A DNA stretch of 64,000 bases, taken from NCBI GenBank assembly GCA_002840895.1, contig PHCZ01000001.1, forward strand, positions 662,027 through 726,026, read 5' to 3'. The notes beneath the pieces are model-generated. The model was not told the DNA's origin. It was given only the letters and a program-made list of their open reading frames with translations, and searched no databases. Numbering within the stretch: the stretch's first letter is position 1; each line of letters begins with the position of its first letter. This stretch comes from Bacteroidetes bacterium HGW-Bacteroidetes-8 (GTDB lineage Bacteria > Bacteroidota > Bacteroidia > Bacteroidales > UBA932). The translations under genes were made by a program, and so were the position numbers. Shown one piece after another: positions 55,255 to 62,686 of this stretch.

Positions 55255-56661
55255 ATGAGAAATGTAAGACTCTTTTTATTTTTTCTGATTTCTAGCCTCT
55301 TCTTAACTTCTGCTACCTATGCTCAGTCAATTGAGGGTAAATGGTATGGTAAACTAAAAGTTCAAAACTCAGAGTTAAGAGTTGTTTTTGAAATTAAGCG
55401 AAGAGATTCTCTCTATATAGCAACTATGGATAGTCCGGATCAGGGTGCAACCGGGATTCCTATGGAGTCTGTCATCTTCTCTAAATCAATTCTCAACATT
55501 AAACACTCATCAATTATGATGGAGTATAACGGTGTTTATATGGGTGATAAAATAATCGGAACTTTCCGTCAAGCTGGTCAAACAATTCAGCTTAACCTCT
55601 CAAAAAGGGTTCCAGAAGGAGCTGCCAGACCTCAGGAGCCAAAGGAGCCATTTCCTTACATCTCTGAAGAGGTCTTCATTCCTAATAAGAGAGATAGCAT
55701 CGTTTTATCCGGAACACTTACTTTTCCTCAAACAGGGAAAATTCATAATGCGGTTATTCTTATAAGCGGCAGCGGACCACAGAATCGAAATGAGGAGATT
55801 ATGGGACATAAACCATTCCTTCTGCTTTCGGACTTCCTAACCAGGAATGGTATTGCAGTATTACGCTATGACGAAAGGGGGGTAGGAGCTTCCGGCGGGA
55901 AATTTGCTCTCGCAAATACTTTGGATTTTACAGAAGATGTTAGGTGGGCCTATAGATATCTCCGCACTAGAGAAGATATTGGAAAAATAGGCCTTATAGG
56001 ACACAGTGAAGGGGGGATTATCGCACCTATAGTTGCATCAGAAAATGATGATATTTCGTTTATTGTACTTATGGCAGCTCCCGGTATTAAAGGAAGAGAT
56101 ATCATAATTGCTCAGCAGGCAGCAATCTCACAGTCATCGGGCTCTTCTCAAGAAGATATTGAAGCATATCAAAGTTTAAATAACAAAGTATTTGATCTGA
56201 TTGAGTTACATAAAGGGGATATAACATCACTGAGGAAAATTATCTCCCAAACTCTGGTTAAAGAGAGTAAAGGAGAGATTCCGGAGAGTGCAATAAAGCA
56301 GCAATTAGCATCATTGCTCACACCCTGGATGATTTTTTATCTAAATTATGACCCGGTTGATGCACTCAAAAAAGTAAAATGTCCGGTACTCTCTATAAAC
56401 GGCAATAAAGACCTTCAGGTAATCTCTAAAACAAATCTTGACACTATTTATATGGTCCTTACAGGTGATAAAAGACCAAATAACATTGTTGTTACTCATA
56501 GTAATAATAATGTTAAATCTATTGAATTTGAAGGATTAAACCACCTTTTTCAAACTGCATCTACAGGACACCCTAAAGAGTATTCAACAATTGAAGAGAC
56601 AATGAATCCTTCTGTATTGAAAAGTATTTTGGAGTGGATTAACGAAATTACATCAAGGTAG
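55255..56661 (+). CDS. Exported alpha/beta hydrolase
   Basis: A 468-residue exported hydrolase. ATG 55255 opens a signal peptide (MRNVRLFLFFLISSLFLTSATYAQ); a longer reading from 55147 would overlap the upstream gene. A small beta domain (about 27-120; IEGKWYGKLKV, the lipocalin-like part seen in its family) precedes the hydrolase domain, with nucleophile serine in GHSEGG, an acid in SINGNKD and the histidine in GLNHLF near the C-terminus. Esterase or peptidase activity in the periplasm is likely; the substrate is not known. A -7-like TATATTTG lies at 55227-55234. Confidence 0.82.
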   Translation: MRNVRLFLFFLISSLFLTSATYAQSIEGKWYGKLKVQNSELRVVFEIKRRDSLYIATMDSPDQGATGIPMESVIFSKSILNIKHSSIMMEYNGVYMGDKIIGTFRQAGQTIQLNLSKRVPEGAARPQEPKEPFPYISEEVFIPNKRDSIVLSGTLTFPQTGKIHNAVILISGSGPQNRNEEIMGHKPFLLLSDFLTRNGIAVLRYDERGVGASGGKFALANTLDFTEDVRWAYRYLRTREDIGKIGLIGHSEGGIIAPIVASENDDISFIVLMAAPGIKGRDIIIAQQAAISQSSGSSQEDIEAYQSLNNKVFDLIELHKGDITSLRKIISQTLVKESKGEIPESAIKQQLASLLTPWMIFYLNYDPVDALKKVKCPVLSINGNKDLQVISKTNLDTIYMVLTGDKRPNNIVVTHSNNNVKSIEFEGLNHLFQTASTGHPKEYSTIEETMNPSVLKSILEWINEITSR

Positions 56662-56719
56662 TTGGTAATAAACTGAAAAAAAATTGAGATAAATATATAT
56701 TTTTTTAAAAAAAAAGATA

Positions 56720-57097
56720 ATGCTCAGAATTATATTGATTATAGGTACGGGGGGGTTCCTTGGAAGTGTTGCAAGATTCTTTACATCAAAATATATACAG
56801 CAACTATTCCCCTTCTCTTTTCCAATGGGAACTCTTATTGTAAACATTCTGGGTAGCCTTTTGCTTGGAATAATATATGGCTTTATGGAGAGAGGAGAAC
56901 TTCTCTCAAATGAGATGAGACTCTTTCTTACAGTCGGTTTTTGCGGAGGTTTTACAACCTTTTCCACATTTGTCTATGAAAACGCGTCTCTTTTAAAAGA
57001 TGGAAACTTCCTGCAATCTGCCCTATACGCCGGGTTAAGCCTGTTTGCAGGACTTGTAGCACTCTATATTGGGAACTTAGTCACAAAGCTTTTATGA
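56720..57097 (+). CDS. crcB: Fluoride ion exporter CrcB/Fluc
   Basis: A 125-residue, four-segment membrane protein with Fluc signatures: GTGGFLGSVARF, TLIVNILGSLLLG with its asparagine, and GFCGGFTTFSTFVYE. It works as a dual-topology dimer that lets fluoride leave the cell. The 58 bases upstream hold no recognisable fluoride riboswitch. The DUF190 gene follows after 15 bases. Confidence 0.94.
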   Translation: MLRIILIIGTGGFLGSVARFFTSKYIQQLFPFSFPMGTLIVNILGSLLLGIIYGFMERGELLSNEMRLFLTVGFCGGFTTFSTFVYENASLLKDGNFLQSALYAGLSLFAGLVALYIGNLVTKLL

Positions 57098-57112
57098 TAA
57101 AAAATCTTTAAT

Positions 57113-57466
57113 ATGGAAAAAGCAGAAACAGTAAGGTCGCTAAAAATCTATGTAAGCTCTACAGATAAGTACAAAAATTCGTCTCTGTATGAGGTAATCG
57201 TATATGCAGCAAAAGAGTACGGGCTCACTGGAGCTACTGTTCTAAGGGGCATAATGGGTTTCGGTTCAAGTAGCAGGATTCATAGTCAGAAACTGCTTGA
57301 GATAAATGATAAAATTCCAATTATTATTGAGTTTATAGAGTCTCGTGAGAAGATTGAAGGTTTTGTTGAACATATTAAACCCTATATTGAAGAGTCAGAA
57401 AAAGGGTGCCTAATTACAATTCAGGAGGCTACAATTGCATTGCTCAAGCGCGGAGAGAAGCGATAG
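57113..57466 (+). CDS. DUF190 protein (PII-like), CrcB-associated
   Basis: A 117-residue PII-like protein of the DUF190 family: LYEVIVYAAKEYGLTGATVLRGIMGFG with following HSQKLLEI and PIIIEFIE is the family pattern. DUF190 genes often lie next to crcB and are proposed to modulate fluoride export. Its function is not established. Confidence 0.88.
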   Translation: MEKAETVRSLKIYVSSTDKYKNSSLYEVIVYAAKEYGLTGATVLRGIMGFGSSSRIHSQKLLEINDKIPIIIEFIESREKIEGFVEHIKPYIEESEKGCLITIQEATIALLKRGEKR

Positions 57467-57601
57467 TTAATCTGACAAAATGTCATAATTTCTTTAGCTC
57501 AAATAGTGTGGTATCCATTTTGAAAATAGACAATTGAAGTCCTGTTGAAATGGAATTTCAGAGGGATAATTATTGTTTAAACTTTAAAAATGGAGGTTAA
57601 T
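57467..57601 (+). promoter_or_regulatory. hsp20 leader with two inverted repeats, sigma-54-like element and a strong Shine-Dalgarno
   Basis: TGACA-AAA-TGTCA at 57473-57485 is a perfect 5-bp inverted repeat. At 57509-57524 TGG, then 10 bases, TTGAA lies in the layout of a sigma-54 promoter (GG at -24, G at -12), but the -12 pair reads GA rather than GC. TGAAAT-GGA-ATTTCA at 57546-57560 is a second perfect inverted repeat. GGAGG at 57592-57596 is 5 bases before ATG 57602, a rare good Shine-Dalgarno for this phylum; it sets the start. Confidence 0.45.
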
Positions 57602-58048
57602 ATGACACTAATTAAGAGAAGCGAGAATCTTCCAATCTGGACAAATCTATTTAACGATTTTTTAGCAAACGATTGGAATGACTGGTCATTAAGAAATTTT
57701 TCAATGACCAATACAACATTGCCATCTGTAAATATAAAAGAGACAGATGAAAGTTTTGAAGTTGAGATGGCTGCTCCCGGTATGGAGAAGGGAGACTTTA
57801 AATTAGAAGTAAACCAAGGAATACTCTCCATCTCATCAGAAAAAAGTATAGAGAAAGAGAACTCGGATGAAAGCCGATATACTAAAAAAGAGTTCAGTTA
57901 TCAATCTTTTTGCCGATCATTTTCGTTGCCTACAACTGTTAACAGTGATAAAATTGCTGCGAAATATGAGAATGGGATCTTAAAAGTATATCTTCCAAAA
58001 AGAGAAGAGGCTAAGCCTAAACCAACTAGAATGATTGATATCGAATAG
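57602..58048 (+). CDS. Small heat-shock protein, Hsp20/alpha-crystallin
   Basis: A 148-residue holding chaperone. The alpha-crystallin domain (about 45-140) shows NIKETDESFEVEMAAPGMEKGDF, the SFCRSFSLPTTVNSDKI strand pair and the C-terminal A-x-x-NGIL-x-V motif as ENGILKVYLPKR; the IxI-type tail is weak. Start fixed by the Shine-Dalgarno at 57592; an earlier ATG at 57590 would place it inside the coding frame. The regulatory region before it is unusual. Confidence 0.93.
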   Translation: MTLIKRSENLPIWTNLFNDFLANDWNDWSLRNFSMTNTTLPSVNIKETDESFEVEMAAPGMEKGDFKLEVNQGILSISSEKSIEKENSDESRYTKKEFSYQSFCRSFSLPTTVNSDKIAAKYENGILKVYLPKREEAKPKPTRMIDIE

Positions 58049-58079
58049 ATTGTCAATTCATTACAGGGTATTTATTTGA

Positions 58080-58739
58080 TTAAAAGAGAGGGACGGTGAA
58101 TTCCTCTCTTTTTGGTTTGTCATCAATTGACTGTGTAGCTTTAAGAAGGACACTATAAGGGTGTCCAACCATCTTGTAAGGCATACCTCCTAGCCATCTC
58201 AATTCATCCTCTCTGCTCAGTATTACAGGCATTCTCTTTTTTGAATGGATTGCAGCTACAACTTGGTTCGCTTGAGTAGTCAATATTGTGAAACTATTAT
58301 GGAAAGTAGCCCCGTTATCTCTTTTCCAGCCTGAATATAACCCTGCAAATGCAAATAAACCATTGTCTTCCATAGTTATAAGGTATCTATCCTTATATTC
58401 TTTTCCATTAAAAATTCTCTCTTTCCACTCATAAAATCCATCTGCAATTATCAGACATCTGTTATTGATAACACTTTTATAAGAGCGCCTCTGCTCAAGA
58501 GTCTCAATTCTTGCATTCAGTGTGTATCTCTGTATTGATTCATCGGACCCTGCAGGAATTAATCCCCAGCTATAGTTATTGATTATATCCGGCTCTTTAT
58601 CTGTAATGACAGCACATTTAGGATGAGAAAATCCGTTTATAATCTGTGCACTTGACAGGGATTCCCCATTTTTTAACGTCACTTTAAAGCGGTTAGCTAC
58701 TGCCAGTGCCTCCTTTGACTGCCTAAAATAAAAACACAT
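58080..58739 (-). CDS. SOS response-associated peptidase, HMCES/YedK type
   Basis: A 219-residue protein that crosslinks to abasic sites in single-stranded DNA. The family needs Cys2 after removal of Met1; ATG 58739 gives MCFYFRQ with this cysteine, whereas an upstream ATG at 58775 would bury it, so 58739 is the start. A glutamate in FYEWKE and a histidine in AAIHSKKRMPVIL are the other active-site groups. Two base-damage proteins lie elsewhere in the window (umuDC), not adjacent. It lies 25 bases after the glycosyltransferase gene. Confidence 0.9.
   Translation of the reverse strand: MCFYFRQSKEALAVANRFKVTLKNGESLSSAQIINGFSHPKCAVITDKEPDIINNYSWGLIPAGSDESIQRYTLNARIETLEQRRSYKSVINNRCLIIADGFYEWKERIFNGKEYKDRYLITMEDNGLFAFAGLYSGWKRDNGATFHNSFTILTTQANQVVAAIHSKKRMPVILSREDELRWLGGMPYKMVGHPYSVLLKATQSIDDKPKREEFTVPLF
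58082..58113. terminator. Bidirectional terminator between hsp20 and the HMCES-type gene
   Basis: AAAAGAGAGG (58082-58091) and CCTCTCTTTT (58103-58112) form a perfect 10-bp inverted repeat with an 11-base loop, with T at 58113. It ends hsp20 on the plus strand, and it lies within the last codons of the minus-strand gene, so it can end that too. Confidence 0.75.
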
Positions 58740-58764
58740 ATTAGTTGTATTTAGCCTAAACCTA

Positions 58765-60486
58765 TCATTTTTCAATTAAGACTCTCTTACTCTTACTATT
58801 GAAGCCCTCTCTAAAAGGTTCCGTTTTTAGCGAGAACATCATATGGTATGGTCCCGGAGAGATATCTGACGGAATTGAGAATTTAATAGTGGATATTATT
58901 GTCTGTCTGCTCTTAATTTCAGAAACTTCATTCACGAAAGAGGCCTGAGAGGAGTATTTTCTCCCATTCTCTATCAAAACCAGGTGAAGAGAGACGGGAA
59001 AATTTTTGTCAATAAATGAGATATCTCTATCGTTATTATTAATCATAGTAACTTCCCAATCATACTCTTTTGAGGGAGATAATATTGAGTCTTTTGGTAT
59101 ATTAAAAATTATATCAACATCTGACGTCAATACAAGGTAATTGGAGAATCTAAGCCAGATAGTATCTTTATCAAGAATTGGAAAAGCTTGTGATAGAGAA
59201 TCATATCTATCCGTGACAATTGCAATATCCCTATCAAAAAAATTATTTTTATACCCGTTTAAATCGTACTGGTTTTGTCTGTAATAGAGAGAGTTTACAG
59301 AAAATGCATCAGATTTTGCATAGAATTTATAAACAGATGGCCTCTGGTAACCATCGCTGAATATAACTGCCCTCTCTCCAACAATCTCCTTTAGCTCCAG
59401 CGCCCACCTCTGTTGATTGTAAAACTCGAGCTTAATGGGGAGAGAGTCCTGGGTAAGAATTACCCTGAATATAAGGAGTAAAATTATTGACGGGTATACA
59501 AATCTCTTTAAATACTTTCGAATCTTCTCACTTTTAGTTGTGAACTCATAAATAAGGATAATCATTGGAATGGATGCAGCAATAGTCCACTGAGGCTCTA
59601 CGTGTCCCCTTAAGGTTGTTCCCCAGAAGAAGAGAATCATCCCTACAATTATAAAATAGAGTGCTCTTTTAAAATCTCCTACAGGCTTGAACTTTAATAT
59701 TATATATGATATTATCCCTAGGATAAATGGGTTAAAATTCGCAATTTGGTTAGGAAGATACTCAAAAAAATATCCGATTTTAAATGGTTTGGACCTGCCG
59801 GTTGTATGGTATTTAAGAGAAGGAAAGTCATTTCCCAGTTGCCACATTATGTGTGGAGCTAACAGAAACAGTGCTGCAATCCCGCTCAACCAGAAACGGT
59901 AGTTAAGCAGAAGTTTCGGATTTGAGATAATTACCAGCAAAATTACCAGACCACCCTGGTACTTACTATATATTAGAGCTGCCATTGATATTGTCAGTAA
60001 AAGACAATTTATAAAACCATCATTATCCAGGAATCTCTTGTAGGATAAAAGAAAGAGGGCTGTAAAGAGCAGAAGAGGAGAGTCTGGAGTTGTAATGAAT
60101 CCATAAACCACAAACATCACAACTGAGGCTGAAATTCCGAAGAAAGAGAGTACATCCTTTTTTGAGGCCTCTTTATCTTCAATTATCTTCCATATCAATG
60201 TAAGAGTAACAATCTGGAGTATAAGAGTTATAAACCTAACACTGAGTTCATTATTAAAAAGAAAAGAGCTTATTTTAATCATTAAAGCAACAAGAGGCGG
60301 GTGATCAAAATAGCCCCAGGAGAGATTCTCTGAATAAAAATGATAGTAGGCTTCATCCCGAATCACATCCGTTGTAACTGATTGTATAAGATTAATAAGA
60401 AACCAAATTATGAGCATTCCTATAAATAAGGTCTTTACACCTTTTTTCCCGTCAAAAAATTTTATTTGGTTCTGTAAGAAATTCAT
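58765..60486 (-). CDS. GT39-type membrane glycosyltransferase (PMT/ArnT-like)
   Basis: A 573-residue integral membrane protein with about eleven hydrophobic segments in the first 350 residues. RDEAYYHFYSENLSWGYFDHPP early in the sequence (about 43-64, with the DE pair) is the GT-C catalytic-loop signature of the GT39/PMT family; the last 200 residues are a soluble beta-rich domain, probably exported. The donor and acceptor are unknown; ArnT-like proteins use polyprenyl-phosphate sugars to decorate lipid A or proteins. The -7-like TATTTTTG lies on the minus strand at 60512-60519. Confidence 0.82.
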   Translation of the reverse strand: MNFLQNQIKFFDGKKGVKTLFIGMLIIWFLINLIQSVTTDVIRDEAYYHFYSENLSWGYFDHPPLVALMIKISSFLFNNELSVRFITLILQIVTLTLIWKIIEDKEASKKDVLSFFGISASVVMFVVYGFITTPDSPLLLFTALFLLSYKRFLDNDGFINCLLLTISMAALIYSKYQGGLVILLVIISNPKLLLNYRFWLSGIAALFLLAPHIMWQLGNDFPSLKYHTTGRSKPFKIGYFFEYLPNQIANFNPFILGIISYIILKFKPVGDFKRALYFIIVGMILFFWGTTLRGHVEPQWTIAASIPMIILIYEFTTKSEKIRKYLKRFVYPSIILLLIFRVILTQDSLPIKLEFYNQQRWALELKEIVGERAVIFSDGYQRPSVYKFYAKSDAFSVNSLYYRQNQYDLNGYKNNFFDRDIAIVTDRYDSLSQAFPILDKDTIWLRFSNYLVLTSDVDIIFNIPKDSILSPSKEYDWEVTMINNNDRDISFIDKNFPVSLHLVLIENGRKYSSQASFVNEVSEIKSRQTIISTIKFSIPSDISPGPYHMMFSLKTEPFREGFNSKSKRVLIEK

Positions 60487-60511
60487 TCCGCAAGAGTTAA
60501 GTTTTCAATAA

Positions 60512-60519
60512 CAAAAATA
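60512..60519 (-). promoter_or_regulatory. -7 element (TATTTTTG) before the GT39-type gene
   Basis: TATTTTTG fits TAnnTTTG, 25 bases before the start. The -33 box is only T-rich. Confidence 0.35.
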
Positions 60520-60537
60520 GCATTTTTAATACTAAAT

Positions 60538-60567
60538 AAAAAAAGGGAGACTGTCTCCAGAACTCCC
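60538..60567 (-). terminator. Terminator after the DEAD-box helicase gene
   Basis: On the minus strand GGGAG (60563-60567) pairs with CTCCC (60545-60549), with a nested GGAGAC-T-GTCTCC palindrome as an alternative fold, then seven T (60538-60544). The helicase stop is at 60592. Confidence 0.65.
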
Positions 60568-60591
60568 ATTTATTTAATTGTTTAACAGTTG

Positions 60592-61929
60592 TTAAGCGCT
60601 TCTGCGTCTTCCCTTCTGCCAAAACTCTCCCTTTGTTCTCTTTCCTTTGTATCTGTTAGACGAGGTTTTCTCTTGAGTACCGACCACAGTTTGTGAGCCT
60701 GAAGCACCTCTCTCTTTTCCCTTAGCAACACTCTTTTTGAGCCTCTCAATCTTCTCAACACATACTGCACACTCAAACTCGTGTCCGGCTACAACGTTGA
60801 TATCCTTACCAATAAGCTTTTGAATACTCTTTAACATCCCAAGTTCACCTGAATCACAAAATGAGAGAGCCACTCCACTATATCCTGCTCTGCCTGTTCT
60901 GCCAATTCTGTGAACATATGTTTCTGCTGCTTCCGGAAGGTCATAGTTTATAACGTGTGATATTTGGTTGATATCTATTCCCCTGGCAGCGATGTCAGTG
61001 GCAACTAAAACACGGGTTCTTTTTCTCTTAAAATCTGAAAGACTTTTCTGTCTTGCATTTTGAGATTTATTTCCGTGAATAGCATCACAATTAATTCCGG
61101 CCCTAGTAAGGCTCTTGGATAATTTATCTGCACCGTGCTTGGTCCTTGAAAAGATAAGTGCAGATTCTACATCGTCATCATTTAAAAGATCTATAAGAAG
61201 AGGTGTTTTGTTTCCTCTGTCTGCAAAGTAGAGGTATTGATCAATAAGATCTACCGTAGCCTCAACTGGTGTTACTTCAACCTTAACAGGATTATTCAGA
61301 AGAGATTCTGCCAGGCTGGAGATTTCGGAAGGCATTGTTGCAGAGAATAATAGTGTCTGTCTGCTCTCTGGAATAAGGTCTATAACCCTTTTTATATCTG
61401 TAATAAAGCCCATATCCAGCATTCTGTCTGCTTCATCAAGCACAAAGAACTCAATATGTCTTAAGTTAACGTGACCTTGATTTACAAGATCCAGCAATCT
61501 TCCCGGAGTAGCGACCAAAATATCAACTCCGTTTCTTATTGCGTCTGTTTGTGAGCGCTGTCTTACGCCACCGTAGATAACGGTATGCTTAAGAGATGTG
61601 AATTTTCCGTAGCTGGAAAAACTATCCCCGATTTGGGCTGCAAGCTCTCTTGTTGGTGTTAAAACCAGTGCTTTTATGTTTTTCCTCTGCTTTTTACTGT
61701 TTCTTCCTGTATTCACATCTGCAACATCTCTGTTTTCGTGCAGCTTCTGAATAATCGGGATAGAAAATGCGGCAGTCTTGCCTGTTCCTGTTTGAGCACA
61801 TCCTAAAATGTCGCGCCCTTTTAGCAGGATTGGTATTGCCTGTTCCTGGATTGGTGTGGGTATAGAATAACCCTCATTTATCAAGGCCTTTAGGATAGGC
61901 TCGATAATTTGTAATTCGTTAAATGTCAT
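60592..61929 (-). CDS. DEAD-box RNA helicase, RhlE-like
   Basis: A 445-residue ATP-dependent RNA helicase. Motifs in order: Q motif TPIQEQAIP (about 25-33), Walker A AQTGTGKT (about 45-52), PTRELA, DEAD, SAT, and HRIGRTGR; the C-terminal tail is basic (KGKRTKGEFWQKGRRR), as in RhlE types that act in ribosome or RNA turnover. The leader upstream is 101 bases long, as often seen for cold-inducible helicases. Confidence 0.94.
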   Translation of the reverse strand: MTFNELQIIEPILKALINEGYSIPTPIQEQAIPILLKGRDILGCAQTGTGKTAAFSIPIIQKLHENRDVADVNTGRNSKKQRKNIKALVLTPTRELAAQIGDSFSSYGKFTSLKHTVIYGGVRQRSQTDAIRNGVDILVATPGRLLDLVNQGHVNLRHIEFFVLDEADRMLDMGFITDIKRVIDLIPESRQTLLFSATMPSEISSLAESLLNNPVKVEVTPVEATVDLIDQYLYFADRGNKTPLLIDLLNDDDVESALIFSRTKHGADKLSKSLTRAGINCDAIHGNKSQNARQKSLSDFKRKRTRVLVATDIAARGIDINQISHVINYDLPEAAETYVHRIGRTGRAGYSGVALSFCDSGELGMLKSIQKLIGKDINVVAGHEFECAVCVEKIERLKKSVAKGKERGASGSQTVVGTQEKTSSNRYKGKRTKGEFWQKGRRRSA

Positions 61930-62016
61930 TAAATAAATTTACGATGATTGATGCGTTGTTAAATTGTCTTTCACAAAACGATGTGATTTAAACAACGGCT
62001 TTGTAGAAATATCCTG

Positions 62017-62024
62017 CAAAGTTA
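62017..62024 (-). promoter_or_regulatory. -7 element (TAACTTTG) before the DEAD-box helicase
   Basis: On the minus strand TAACTTTG fits TAnnTTTG and lies just downstream of the lplA stop. It implies a leader of about 80 bases before the helicase start. No good -33 box. Confidence 0.42.
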
Positions 62025-62030
62025 AGTCAA

Positions 62031-62678
62031 TTAATTGATATTCCCACTAATTAATGAATAAAGCTTTTTGAATGCTCTCTCAATATAACTTTCTATCAAC
62101 TGGTAATCAAACATATAACCCTCATTATGTAGTGATGTAATAAACTCATTATGTGCTCTTCCCTGCCTGTAATTTGGCTCTTTGGAAGGGTGCTTCAGGT
62201 ATTTTGATATTAGGGAGACATCCTCACTAAGATTTAAAACAGCGTGATAGAAGAGATAATTGTTTTTTAGATACATAGATGAACCCAATATCTTTTTATC
62301 ATTTATTGTCAAATCCGATATCCCTTTTGATGATAGATTTTTAATTCCGGCAGTAGAGAGGGACTCTATCAAATTTGTATTTACCATCTTAAATAGAGCT
62401 GCCGGACTACTCTCTTTTTTTAGTAAAAATTTTGATGAAAATACCATCATAGAGGGAGATAGAACAACACTCTCTCCCCCTGAAGGCCTCTTTAATATCC
62501 TTACTCCATCTTTTTCGGCTAATTCAATATATACAGCCTTTTCTGCACTATTAGATCTTCCCAGAACTATGTATACAGCATCCGGTTGCCAAGATTTAAA
62601 AGCAAAATCATACTCCGAATTCATAACCTGAATATCGGGAAGGTCGTATTCAACTTGGGATGAACTATGATGAGACAT
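62031..62678 (-). CDS. Lipoate-protein ligase family protein
   Basis: A 215-residue protein of the biotin/lipoate ligase (BPL/LPL) fold. RPSGGESVVL (about 78-87) and NDKKILGSS with following LFYHAVLNLS are the lipoate-ligase motifs; the first normally reads R-x-SGGG-A-V. It is smaller than E. coli LplA and lacks the C-terminal domain. It follows the lpdA stop by 8 bases, which fits attachment of lipoate to an enzyme that LpdA serves. Confidence 0.82.
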   Translation of the reverse strand: MSHHSSSQVEYDLPDIQVMNSEYDFAFKSWQPDAVYIVLGRSNSAEKAVYIELAEKDGVRILKRPSGGESVVLSPSMMVFSSKFLLKKESSPAALFKMVNTNLIESLSTAGIKNLSSKGISDLTINDKKILGSSMYLKNNYLFYHAVLNLSEDVSLISKYLKHPSKEPNYRQGRAHNEFITSLHNEGYMFDYQLIESYIERAFKKLYSLISGNIN

Positions 62679-62686
62679 TAAAAAAA

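Noticed and set aside
56662-56719. A fluoride riboswitch before crcB
   Set aside because: The gap is short and almost only A and T; no conserved fold is seen.
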